DNA from: Alistipes putredinis DSM 17216
GTDB taxonomy: Bacteria; Bacteroidota; Bacteroidia; Bacteroidales; Rikenellaceae
DNA: 64,000 nt
Assembly (NCBI RefSeq): GCF_000154465.1
Contig: NZ_DS499577.1
Span: 680,013-744,012 of the forward strand
Reading direction: 5' to 3'
Shown here: positions 54,180-61,562 of the stretch, piece after piece
Numbering within the stretch: position 1 is the stretch's first letter
How the letters are laid out: each line of letters begins with the position of its first letter
The notes under the pieces: model-generated
What the model was told of the DNA's origin: nothing
What the model saw: only the letters and a program-made list of their open reading frames with translations
Databases searched by the model: none
Position numbers and translations under genes: made by a program

Positions 54180-55229
54180 ATGAAATGGCATTTTAATTTC
54201 TTTAGATTTGCTGTCATGTGTGCGGCTTTTGTTGCCCTTGCCGGTTTTATGGCTTGTAGCGACGACGATTCCGAATCCGGCCCGGAACTTGTCTTGTCAG
54301 CGAGTACCTCTTCGTTAGCGGGGGGAGGCAGCGTGACATTTACGGTGGCTTTTGAGGACAGGGATGTAACCGCCGAGGCCGTGATTAAGAATGTAACCTC
54401 TGGCTCTGAAGTTCAGAATGCCACTTGGACGACGAATGTGGCAGGTACCTATGAGTTCCAGGCCGCATACGATGGCATGTTGTCGAACGTCGTTTCGGTG
54501 AAGGTAGAATCTGACTCGGAATCCGATGCTTTTTACCGACATGTGTTGTTGACGAAGTTCACGGCGACATGGTGCGGGCCTTGTGCGCAGGCGCAACGGT
54601 ATTTCGAGCAATTGAAACCGGAAGAATCCGAACGTTTCCTGGTTGTCGCCGCACACCAAGGGGACCGATTGACTGTCCCGGTAGGGAGCGCACTCGGTGC
54701 GAAGTTGGGGTATCAGTATGTGCCGACTTGGAATTATGATTTTAGAACAGTCTTTGAAAGTGTAGGTACGGGAGGTATTACGGCGACGTCGATCCGTAAC
54801 CAGATCAAGAGTGCTATGGAGGAGTATCCGGCCGTTTGCGGTGTGAAGGCCGAGTCGGAACTTGACGGGCAGACAGCAAAGATTCGGGCGACGGTAAGGT
54901 TCCAACAGGCCGGTAATTATAAGATCGCCTGTGTGCTTACCGAAAATGATATTCAGAAAACTAACAATGAAACGCTACCCGTTTTCAACCATGTTCTGCG
55001 GGCGGCACTTACGAATATGGAAGGTGATCCGATCGCTCCTGCCGTTGCGGAAGCCGGTGAGCGCAGTTTCGATTTCGAGGTCTCCCTGAATAACGGCTGG
55101 GATTCTCAGAATTGCGAATTTGTTATTTACGTGTTCAAGGAAGAGGAGGACGCTGCCTTTATTGTCAATAACGGGGCCGTATGTCCCGTCGGCGGGAAAG
55201 TCGATTATAAATATGAGTCCGTCGAATAG
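54180..55229 (+). CDS. Omp28-like thioredoxin-fold lipoprotein
   Basis: A 349-residue lipoprotein with lipobox MAC (Cys27 in GFMACSDDD). An N-terminal beta domain (about 35-110) is followed by a thioredoxin-like domain with ATWCGPCAQAQRYF (CxxC near residue 137). An Omp28-type C-terminal half contains AVCGVKAESELDGQTAKI, FQQAGNYKIACVL and FNHVLRAALTN. It is an intact paralogue of the frameshifted gene upstream, whose site is CGNC rather than CGPC. It has its own AT-rich upstream region and terminator. Likely envelope redox or chaperone function; unproven. Confidence 0.85.
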   Translation: MKWHFNFFRFAVMCAAFVALAGFMACSDDDSESGPELVLSASTSSLAGGGSVTFTVAFEDRDVTAEAVIKNVTSGSEVQNATWTTNVAGTYEFQAAYDGMLSNVVSVKVESDSESDAFYRHVLLTKFTATWCGPCAQAQRYFEQLKPEESERFLVVAAHQGDRLTVPVGSALGAKLGYQYVPTWNYDFRTVFESVGTGGITATSIRNQIKSAMEEYPAVCGVKAESELDGQTAKIRATVRFQQAGNYKIACVLTENDIQKTNNETLPVFNHVLRAALTNMEGDPIAPAVAEAGERSFDFEVSLNNGWDSQNCEFVIYVFKEEEDAAFIVNNGAVCPVGGKVDYKYESVE

Positions 55230-55249
55230 TTGCGGTTGTATATAGAGAA

Positions 55250-55288
55250 AACAGAAAAGCCGGGATATTCTCGGCTTTTCTGTTGCGA
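55250..55288 (+). terminator. Terminator after second Omp28-like gene
   Basis: AACAGAAAAGCCG (55250-55262) pairs with CGGCTTTTCTGTT (55272-55284). Confidence 0.8.
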
Positions 55289-55313
55289 TGCTCTTTCGCA
55301 TTCCGGATACATG

Positions 55314-55343
55314 TAAAAAATCCTCGACCGTATGGCCGAGGAT
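55314..55343 (-). terminator. Terminator of zeta-toxin operon
   Basis: A 7-bp stem ATCCTCG / CGAGGAT with a T-run on the minus strand lies 28 bp past the end of the small gene at 55371. Confidence 0.7.
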
Positions 55344-55370
55344 ATAATCGCTGCTTTAGTGTAAGCGGTG

Positions 55371-55529
55371 TTATTTGAGGTCCTTGGCTTTGAGGCGGAC
55401 GATTTTTCCATCCCGGACAACGACCAATTCGCCATCTTCTTTTTTGACTTTTTCAATCAAACGCTTACGGGCAAGCAAAATTCCGGCGTTGATTTTCTCC
55501 TGCATCTGCTTGATCTCAATTTCGCTCAT
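55371..55529 (-). CDS. Small protein coupled to zeta toxin; possible antitoxin
   Basis: A 52-residue basic protein (MSEIEIKQMQEKINAGILLA at the start, VVRDGKIVRLKAKDLK at the end). It overlaps the end of the zeta-toxin gene by 14 bp, so it is translated from the same message. The helical first half and beta-strand second half would suit a small binding partner. It does not resemble the classical epsilon antitoxin, and toxin-first gene order is unusual. The antitoxin role is inference from position. Confidence 0.65.
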   Translation of the reverse strand: MSEIEIKQMQEKINAGILLARKRLIEKVKKEDGELVVVRDGKIVRLKAKDLK

Positions 55530-56097
55530 AATCTGCAATCGTTTTATAGGATAACGTATCTTCGATATGGGTTGTTATGTCTTTTCCTCCCAATGCGATG
55601 ATTCTGATCTGCTCGTCAGCCGAACTGTTGTCGTAGATCGCCCAATAGTTGCAAAGGGGAATATAAAGAGCGGTCAAATTCTTTATCCCATTGGCATAGC
55701 GGCGACGAATCACATCCGAAGGAATATTGTGGCCTCCCTCTCGCACACGGGTCGCGACGCGTTCGATAGCCTGTTCGGGGGTCGGCAACCAAAAATAGAG
55801 CAGCGTCACGAAGTAACCTTTTGCTTGTGCCCGTTCTATGAACTTTACATAAGAACGCGTGGACAATGTCGTTTCAAAAGCAAAATCCGACCCTTCGGAC
55901 AGCAGGTCGTCCATCCGTTGAAGCATCAATCGTCCTGCTTCGATCGCCACGCTTTCCGGGTTGAACGGCGACAGGCCTTTCGCTATTTCATCCGCATTGA
56001 CGAACTCCTTGCAGCCGAGCATTTCGGGTAGTACGGTATAGGACGCAGTCGTTTTTCCTGCACCGTTGCAGCCCGCTATGATATATAGTTTTGGCAT
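55516..56097 (-). CDS. Zeta-toxin-family P-loop kinase
   Basis: A 193-residue protein of the zeta toxin/AAA_33 family. Walker A is GCNGAGKTT at residues 9-17, NADEIAKGLSPFNPES matches the substrate-binding region, and FETTLSTRSYVKFI with the RVREGGHNIPSDVIRRRY block is typical of chromosomal Bacteroidota members. Zeta toxins phosphorylate UDP-GlcNAc and block cell-wall synthesis; chromosomal relatives may have other substrates. A coupled small gene follows. It lies at the border between core genome and the foreign region. Confidence 0.88.
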   Translation of the reverse strand: MPKLYIIAGCNGAGKTTASYTVLPEMLGCKEFVNADEIAKGLSPFNPESVAIEAGRLMLQRMDDLLSEGSDFAFETTLSTRSYVKFIERAQAKGYFVTLLYFWLPTPEQAIERVATRVREGGHNIPSDVIRRRYANGIKNLTALYIPLCNYWAIYDNSSADEQIRIIALGGKDITTHIEDTLSYKTIADYERN

Positions 56098-56181
56098 ATC
56101 GTATGGACAAAGATAGCTAATTTTACGATTACAGGCTGTTTTACTGTGATAAAATAAGACGAATCAGCCCCAAAGGTCAAT

Positions 56182-56418
56182 TTAGGCCTTCTGTCAAAGT
56201 TTGTTCGTTGGTCGTTCTATGAATTGTTTCGGATATTGCTCGTTGGAGCCATCCGGTGGGAAACGAAACTCTTTCTGCTTGTCCTCTAACGATGTATCGC
56301 CGAATATAACTGTATCGCTTTTAATATGGGCTTCGAAAAGATTGAGGTATGGTTCATCTGTGAATCCAGGCCATTTTTGTAGGTCCTGTCAGCTTTTTTG
56401 AATGGCTTTGATTTTCAT
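56182..56418 (-). CDS. Small TGA-recoded ORF (78 aa if TGA = Trp)
   Basis: Runs from ATG 56418 to TAA 56182, interrupted only by TGA codons 10 (56389-56391) and 75 (56194-56196); codon 16 is TGG. With TGA as Trp it reads MKIKAIQKSWQDLQKWPGFT, later FGDTSLEDKQKEFRFPPDG, and ends IERPTNKLWQKA. It looks protein-like and acidic-basic mixed. No family recognised. Under the standard code it would be a 9-residue stub. It lies left of tRNA-Thr, on the 3' side of that tRNA. Alternative: a decayed gene fragment. Confidence 0.5.
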
Positions 56419-56519
56419 TTACTTGCGTGTTGTGCAAGCAATCGAGGGTAGCAGATTCGGGGTACAACAATACAGCACAAACAGCTTTTCAACCCCTTTT
56501 TTCGCTGTGCAGAAACAAA

Positions 56520-56557
56520 AAAGCCAGCAGTTACATTTCTGTAAGTCGCTGGCTTTC
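56520..56557 (-). terminator. Terminator of tRNA-Thr
   Basis: The stem AAAGCCAGC / GCTGGCTTT with an inner TTAC/GTAA pair lies directly 3' of the tRNA on the minus strand and is followed by a T-run. Confidence 0.8.
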
Positions 56558-56559
56558 TG

Positions 56560-56631
56560 AGCCGAAACCGAGATTTGAACTCGGGACCCCTTCATTACGA
56601 GTGAAGTGCTCTACCGCTGAGCTATTTCGGC
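56560..56631 (-). tRNA. tRNA-Thr(CGU)
   Basis: Cloverleaf is readable on the minus strand. The 7-bp acceptor GCCGAAA/TTTCGGC is complete; the D-arm includes AGCTCAGCGGTAGAGC. The anticodon stem CTTCA/TGAAG encloses a CTCGTAA loop with anticodon CGT; the T-arm is GTCCCGAGTTCAAATCTCGG. The discriminator base is T. No CCA is encoded. It sits in the foreign-looking region, a usual phage or ICE target class. Confidence 0.95.
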
Positions 56632-56769
56632 CTTTCGCTGAAAGTCAGTCGGTTATAAAGTTTGAAAATGTGGATTTGGGCGCAATGTGTAACATTATGT
56701 GTAACATGACGGCCTGCGTTGTTTGCAGTTAAACAATATTGAATTAGTTGATTATTTGATAAATAGAAA

Positions 56770-56828
56770 AAGTGACAAACTATGTCGAAAGGGTAATTAT
56801 ATAGCCCCTCGTTTTTAGTCTGTCACTT
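56770..56828 (-). terminator. Hairpin R1 downstream of recoded ORF
   Basis: AAGTGACA (56770-56777) pairs with TGTCACTT (56821-56828), with an inner GGG/CCC pairing. It shares the outer words GTGACAAACT and AGTCTGTCACTT with R2 at 57432. Probable terminator of the ORF at 56912. Confidence 0.65.
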
Positions 56829-56911
56829 GTCATTGTCAAAGGAAAAACGCCGCATTTTTTCGACCCCTCTCCTTAACCTTTATAGATACGATGCAATTCA
56901 ACTCCACCGAA

Positions 56912-57364
56912 TTATTTTGCAAATTGCATCAAATAGTTTTCGCAGAATCCCGCTAACGGGAATTTCACCATCTCGTCCCGTCCGTCGGGCGTGGTGTAAT
57001 GAAATAATATAGTGTTCGCTCTGACAAGGCAGTCGAATAAATTTACCGTTTCGCTCATGCCCTCCATCTTCATCTCGTTGGCGATTATTATTCCTATTAT
57101 ATCGTTTATCTCTTCAAGGTCGCTTTTCCACCCGATTATTCATTGTTTGTTCTTTACAAGTGCGATTTCGACGGGTTTATTTATGTCCGCTGTTTCGGGA
57201 GAGAAAACAAAGTAAAACATTTCGGGATAAATCTCATTTTGGGGCTTTATGACAATTAAGCCTATTCCCTCTGTCTTGCTCCATTCGACCAACTTGCAAA
57301 TAGCTTGTTTATCCTCTCATGTTTTGGTCATTCATTCTGTTTTCGGTTGTTTGTATCTGTTCAT
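56912..57364 (-). CDS. TGA-recoded ORF (150 aa if TGA = Trp)
   Basis: Runs from ATG 57364 to TAA 56912. Three in-frame TGA codons lie at codon 11 (57332-57334), 16 (57317-57319) and 75 (57140-57142); there are two TGG, no TAA or TAG and no frameshift. With TGA as Trp it reads MNRYKQPKTEWMTKTWEDKQ, then VIKPQNEIYPEMFYFVFSP, then NKQWIIGWKSDLEEINDI and ends FCENYLMQFAK. It looks like an intact soluble alpha/beta protein. No family recognised. It is flanked on both sides by related hairpins R1 and R2. Under the standard code it breaks into four pieces. Confidence 0.65.
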
Positions 57365-57431
57365 TTTAGCTAAAATTTAATTGTTGTTTATCTTTATAAA
57401 GATAAGATTATTAGTGAAATAAACAAAACGA

Positions 57432-57494
57432 AAAAGTGACAAACTCTGCAAAAGGGTCTTATAAATTAACCTTTTCACAAAGTCTGTCACTTTT
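57432..57494 (-). terminator. Hairpin R2 downstream of HEPN-like gene
   Basis: AAAAGTGACA (57432-57441) pairs perfectly with TGTCACTTTT (57485-57494), with an inner AAAAGGGT/AACCTTTT arm. Sequence-related to R1. It lies 11 bp after the stop of the gene at 57506, with a T-run on the minus strand. Confidence 0.75.
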
Positions 57495-57505
57495 AGAAAC
57501 CTTTG

Positions 57506-57997
57506 TTATTTTGTTGCTTCAAGGCAAGCAATCAGAAATTTATTCGCATTTATGAAGTTATCCTTTTGCATCGGCAATGATGCGATGGCTTTTTCTCCAT
57601 GAAATAGATTGTTACGGTATCTGTAAATAATCATGATGATGGCTTTAATAATATCACATGAATTATTGGTTAGCCCTAATAAAACACGCTGAATAGAGGT
57701 CGTATCATCATTATTTCTCAATCGCAATCTCATGAATCGCTCGTTTGTAGAACCGTTCGTTATATATCTCCTTTGTAAGTATTGTAGTGTTTGATTGAAA
57801 ATATCGGAAGTTAAATGTATGTTCTGAATATTGCGCTTATTTCTTCCAAAATTACATTTAAACCATTTCGCTTCAAATAAATTCCATAATATTAAAAAGT
57901 TCCGCACCTCCACATATTCTTCTGTATCGAGAGAAATGTGCAAATAATTGTCAATCCATTGTGATATTTCAGACGTATTTTTACTTTTATTTTCCAT
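57506..57997 (-). CDS. HEPN-like protein (third gene of operon)
   Basis: A 163-residue mostly helical protein. Near the C-terminus it has IIMIIYRYRNNLFHGEKAI, with R128-N-N-L-F-H133 matching the RxxxxH active-site pattern of HEPN RNases and preceded by a hydrophobic helix, as in that superfamily. All three Trp codons are TGG. It starts 15 bp after the LRR lipoprotein stop. HEPN domains occur in toxin, abortive-infection and CRISPR effector RNases. Function here is inference from the motif only. Confidence 0.6.
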   Translation of the reverse strand: MENKSKNTSEISQWIDNYLHISLDTEEYVEVRNFLILWNLFEAKWFKCNFGRNKRNIQNIHLTSDIFNQTLQYLQRRYITNGSTNERFMRLRLRNNDDTTSIQRVLLGLTNNSCDIIKAIIMIIYRYRNNLFHGEKAIASLPMQKDNFINANKFLIACLEATK

Positions 57998-58012
57998 AAT
58001 GCCGAAACGCTT

Positions 58013-60706
58013 TTATTCATCTAATCCTGTAATGCTTGCAAAGTTGTTCCAGCCACTTTTTGCTTTATAGGCATCGGCACAACCCGAAGGTACTTTCAGT
58101 ACCGAATAAGGATTTATGCCGCTAAAAGCATCTCTTCCGCAAGTCGGCGGCGTCTCTGTGCCGATCTTGAATAATCGCAGTTCAGAATCCCCATCAAAAG
58201 CACTCTCTCCGATTGTCTTAACCTGCGTACAGGCAGACATATCGACGGTCATTAGATTCTTTAATTGGCCAAAGGCGCCATAATAAGAAGAACCACCACC
58301 CCCGATAGTTTTCAACTGAGAACCTTTCTCAAAAGTTACTGTTGCTAAAGAGGAACAACCCTTGAACGCTGCCGCTTCGATCGTTTCTACGCTGGCAGGA
58401 ATCTCAATGGAGGTTAATGCCGTGCAGTCCGCGAAAGTACCAGAAGAAGGATAACCTCCCTCGATAGTTTTCAACTGAGAACCGTTTTCAAAAGTTACTG
58501 TAGCCAATGAAGAACAGCCTTTGAATGCTGACGCTTTGATCGTCTCTACACTTGCAGGAATCTCAATGGAGGTCAATGAAGAACAGTCTTTGAATGCTGC
58601 CGCTTCGATCGTTTCTACGCTGGCAGGAATCTCAATGGAGGTTAATGCAGTACAATCCGAGAAAGCGCCAGAAGAATAAGAACCACCACCGATAGTTTTC
58701 AACTGAGAACCGTTCTCAAAAGTTACTGTTGCTAAAGAGGAACAACCCTTGAATGCTGCCGCTTCGATCGTTTCTACGCTGGCAGGAATCTCAATGGAGG
58801 TTAATGCAGTACAATCCGAGAAAACGCCATAATAATTAGGTTCAGAATAGCCACCACCGATAGTTTTCAGTTGAGACTCTTTTTCAAAGGTTACAGTTGC
58901 CAGTTTGGAACAACCCTTGAATGCCGATGCTCCAATCGTTTCTACACTGGCAGGAATCTCAATAGAAGTCAATGCAGTACAATACGAGAAAGCGCCATAA
59001 TAAGAAGAACCACCACCGATAGTTTTCAGTTGAGAACCTTTTTCAAAGGTTACAGTTGTCAGAGAGGAACAGCCCCAAAACACAGCAGTTCCAATTGTTT
59101 CTACGTTGGCAGGAATATCTATCGAAATCAAAGATGCACACTGTTCAAATGCAGAATTACCGATAGTTGTTGCATTTGCAGGGATTACAACGGTTTTCAA
59201 CTTACTTTGATAAAACATTTCTTCCCCAATCGTTATTAATGTATTTGGGAGAATCAGATTCTCAACATTTGTAGACTTATAAAATGCTTGTATTGGTAAT
59301 GCTGTAATATTTACCTCTGCAATATCGAGGTTTTTCAGATTGGGCATCATGCGATAGATAAACAGAAAATCAACATCGTTCAGCACGCCTGTAATCTTCA
59401 ACGATTCGATATTGGCATAATCATAACCCGCCAATTCATTTTCCAGTTCACCTTTCGTTTCGACATGAACCTCGGTACACGTTCCCAATTGTCGAAAGAT
59501 TATTGTTTGCAATATCTTGCCTTGTTCATCTTTCAATGCTACCGTCGTATAGCGTTGCATCCCCTCGTTAGCAGTTACCTCAAAAACAATCGTATCTTCC
59601 CGTAAGGCTCGTGTTTCGGGAGCCAGCGATAGCCACGACTGGGCATCTTCAGGAATCTCTATGGTGTAATCCAAATTCGTTGTCAATTTGATTTCCTGTG
59701 TACCCCCAGCAGAAGTAGCATTAATAGAGTTATCTGCTATATTGATTTGCCCCTGCATGCAATTCAGCGACACCATAACGGTACGATAGGAACCGTCATT
59801 AGCAAACACAAGGATTTCACTTTCTACAATTGGATTAGGGGCTGTAATCGTAATCGTTCCCTTATCCGTAGAGGTCGCATCTACCTTGACTTTCCATCCA
59901 TCCTGTGCAATGGCTTTGACAACCGTATTTTTGGTTGCATCCGTAATTGTGTAGGAAATCGTTTTGCTCTCGCCTCCATTGAGAATGGCTATATCCGTCG
60001 TATCGAATGCAATTGCAAACTTTGAATTATCGCTTTTAGGAATCGTGATAACAGAATCGTCCTCCAATGTGAAATAGACATTATCATTATCTTCCGTTAC
60101 ACTTTTGAAGATGCCATTCGTTCCGTCCTTGCCATCGACACCATCTTCTCCATCCGTCCCGTCTGCTCCCGTTGCTTGCCCTATATCCGTCCAAGTTTTA
60201 CCATTATCCATTGAAAGCATCCAGCGACCATTTTCTATTTTCAGTTGTGGTGTAATGCCATCTTTGCCATTGGTTCCATCCTCGCCATCAACTCCGTCCT
60301 TGCCGTCTGTTCCTTGTGCCTTTACCTTATTTCCCTTTTCATCGGTCAGCCATTCACCATCAAGTGTCCAATAATAGATGCCGTCCGTGTCTTTCTTCAC
60401 ACCAATAATAGGAGCGTCCTCGCTATTTTTCCCGTTTTTAATTGTAGCAGTAGAACCATCTGAAAAGTGGATAATGTAACCATCGGATATTTGTTCAACT
60501 TTGGAAATCGACAAATTATCCTGCAATGCTTCTACAATCTTCTGCAACGATGAAATATTGGTGTTCATCTGTTTGCAGAGTTCCTCCAGTTTGGCCACAC
60601 GATTTTCGAGGTCATTCAAATCATTGCGCAATGCGCTGTCGTCGTACTTATCGCCACAACCAAATAGCAATAAGCCACACATGAGTAAGGATAATAGTTT
60701 TTTCAT
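58013..60706 (-). CDS. Lipoprotein with DUF4988-like, BACON and BspA-type LRR domains
   Basis: An 897-residue lipoprotein with lipobox LFGC (Cys17). In order: a coiled coil at about 22-70 (LRNDLNDLENRVAKLEELCK); a DUF4988-like part with YYWTLDGEWLTDEKG and two collagen-like Gly-X-Y runs near 131-150 and 180-200; beta domains; a BACON-type domain near 325-405 (SAGGTQEIKLTTNLDYTIEI and AQSWLSL). Then come about 12 LRR_5/BspA repeats at about 470-870 (TSIEIPASVETIEAAAFKGC type). All eight Trp codons are TGG. Surface display and binding to host or microbial partners is the usual role of such proteins. It is the middle gene between two HEPN-like genes. Confidence 0.85.
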   Translation of the reverse strand: MKKLLSLLMCGLLLFGCGDKYDDSALRNDLNDLENRVAKLEELCKQMNTNISSLQKIVEALQDNLSISKVEQISDGYIIHFSDGSTATIKNGKNSEDAPIIGVKKDTDGIYYWTLDGEWLTDEKGNKVKAQGTDGKDGVDGEDGTNGKDGITPQLKIENGRWMLSMDNGKTWTDIGQATGADGTDGEDGVDGKDGTNGIFKSVTEDNDNVYFTLEDDSVITIPKSDNSKFAIAFDTTDIAILNGGESKTISYTITDATKNTVVKAIAQDGWKVKVDATSTDKGTITITAPNPIVESEILVFANDGSYRTVMVSLNCMQGQINIADNSINATSAGGTQEIKLTTNLDYTIEIPEDAQSWLSLAPETRALREDTIVFEVTANEGMQRYTTVALKDEQGKILQTIIFRQLGTCTEVHVETKGELENELAGYDYANIESLKITGVLNDVDFLFIYRMMPNLKNLDIAEVNITALPIQAFYKSTNVENLILPNTLITIGEEMFYQSKLKTVVIPANATTIGNSAFEQCASLISIDIPANVETIGTAVFWGCSSLTTVTFEKGSQLKTIGGGSSYYGAFSYCTALTSIEIPASVETIGASAFKGCSKLATVTFEKESQLKTIGGGYSEPNYYGVFSDCTALTSIEIPASVETIEAAAFKGCSSLATVTFENGSQLKTIGGGSYSSGAFSDCTALTSIEIPASVETIEAAAFKDCSSLTSIEIPASVETIKASAFKGCSSLATVTFENGSQLKTIEGGYPSSGTFADCTALTSIEIPASVETIEAAAFKGCSSLATVTFEKGSQLKTIGGGGSSYYGAFGQLKNLMTVDMSACTQVKTIGESAFDGDSELRLFKIGTETPPTCGRDAFSGINPYSVLKVPSGCADAYKAKSGWNNFASITGLDE
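58129..59300 (-). repeat. Near-identical DNA repeats encoding BspA leucine-rich repeats
   Basis: Units of about 70 nt, grouped in longer units of about 140-240 nt, recur with few changes (for example starting near 58314, 58463, 58699, 58865 and 59029). Identity at DNA level is high enough for recombination to add or remove repeats. Confidence 0.85.
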
Positions 60707-60719
60707 AAGTAGATGATAT

Positions 60720-61136
60720 TTATAATTTAGTGTGTTTCAATAAATCCAACATTGCCCAAAATAAGTCGCAACGAATATGCCCTCCCATTGTTTGAGTTCC
60801 TATTGTGGAATAGTCTTGGAACGTGAAATTCTTGCCCTCTTTCTTAATAAGCCCATGCGCAAAAGCATTTCTAATATGTCGCATTAAATGATGGGCCTTA
60901 TCATTAATTTTTGTTCTTTTATCTTGATGTGTTGAGAACCAAAAGAGATAAGGTAGTTTTGACCTCTTATTTTTAAGTGCAATATGATTCGTTGCACAAA
61001 AGGCGATTAATTTAGTATCATTGAGGTTATAATTCCCGTATTTATTTTTGATATTCAATTCATAATCGCAAACAAAATCATAAAAGGAATTTATTTCCTC
61101 TTTGGATAGATTGTTGATATTTATTGTTTTACCCAT
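60720..61136 (-). CDS. HEPN-like protein (first gene of operon)
   Basis: A 138-residue helical protein. DKAHHLMRHIRNAFAHGLIK holds R89-N-A-F-A-H94, an RxxxxH motif in the RNxFxHG setting typical of several HEPN families. A FWFSTHQDKRTKINDKAHH segment precedes it. Both Trp codons are TGG. It ends 13 bp before the LRR lipoprotein start, so the three genes form one operon. It is unlike the other HEPN-like protein outside the motif. RNase function is inference. Confidence 0.6.
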   Translation of the reverse strand: MGKTININNLSKEEINSFYDFVCDYELNIKNKYGNYNLNDTKLIAFCATNHIALKNKRSKLPYLFWFSTHQDKRTKINDKAHHLMRHIRNAFAHGLIKKEGKNFTFQDYSTIGTQTMGGHIRCDLFWAMLDLLKHTKL

Positions 61137-61193
61137 AAAATGAGTATTACATCCGTATCAACTCCTACTGCGGTGGGTTATAGGCAAAAAGAA

Positions 61194-61266
61194 AGTGTGG
61201 AGTTGTTCGCTTATCCAAATAGAGGTTCTGACAAAACCTTAGCACAAATAAGCAAATCTCCACACT
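61194..61266. promoter_or_regulatory. Long imperfect inverted repeat upstream of the HEPN-LRR-HEPN operon
   Basis: The outer arms AGTGTGGAG / CTCCACACT are perfect (9 bp) and inner GCTTAT / ATAAGC also pairs (6 bp). The 33-nt centre holds a further AGGTT/AACCT hairpin. It starts 58 bp before the first start codon. Could be an operator, a leader RNA structure or the arms of an invertible switch. Confidence 0.55.
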
Positions 61267-61272
61267 TGGCAG

Positions 61273-61293
61273 TATATATCGGGATGATATATA
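61273..61293. promoter_or_regulatory. Palindrome TATATATC-GGGAT-GATATATA
   Basis: Perfect 8-bp arms around 5 nt, immediately next to the larger inverted repeat. It is the size and form of a dimeric repressor site. Confidence 0.5.
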
Positions 61294-61500
61294 GCTACAC
61301 AAATGAAGAGTGTCTGTCTTGCTTACTCTCGTGCTAATTTTGAAACTGTCAGATTTCTATTTGAGAGTAAACGCGAAACACTTTCACGTTACTAATATGT
61401 CTGCTACCTGTTCGGTAACGACACAAAGATAGAAAATGTTTCTAAAAGACAGAACACTCTATGGAAATTTGCTGTGCTTTTATTGTGCAAAGTTCTTGAA

Positions 61501-61548
61501 AACAAAGTTTCTATCCAATAGTCGGGAGTATGGAATCGAAACTTTGTT
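61501..61548 (-). terminator. Large hairpin after the gene at 61563
   Basis: AACAAAGTTTC (61501-61511) pairs perfectly with GAAACTTTGTT (61538-61548), and an inner ATCCA/TGGAT extends it. It begins 15 bp beyond the stop on the minus strand. Terminator or 3'-end structure. The stretch from here to 61294 has no ORF I support. Confidence 0.6.
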
Positions 61549-61562
61549 AGTTGTAAGTTGGG

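Noticed and set aside
1..56100. Recoding of TGA across the whole host genome
   Set aside because: Core genes hflX, upp, the sulfatase and the DUF6029 gene end in TGA at the family-normal length, so the host uses the standard code.
56560..56631. tRNA-Thr as a proven attachment site
   Set aside because: I saw no second copy of its 3' end in the window, and the tRNA is complete. It stays a candidate only.
58129..59300. CRISPR-like array
   Set aside because: The repeats are in-frame, of variable spacing and encode leucine-rich repeats; there are no unique spacers between constant repeats.
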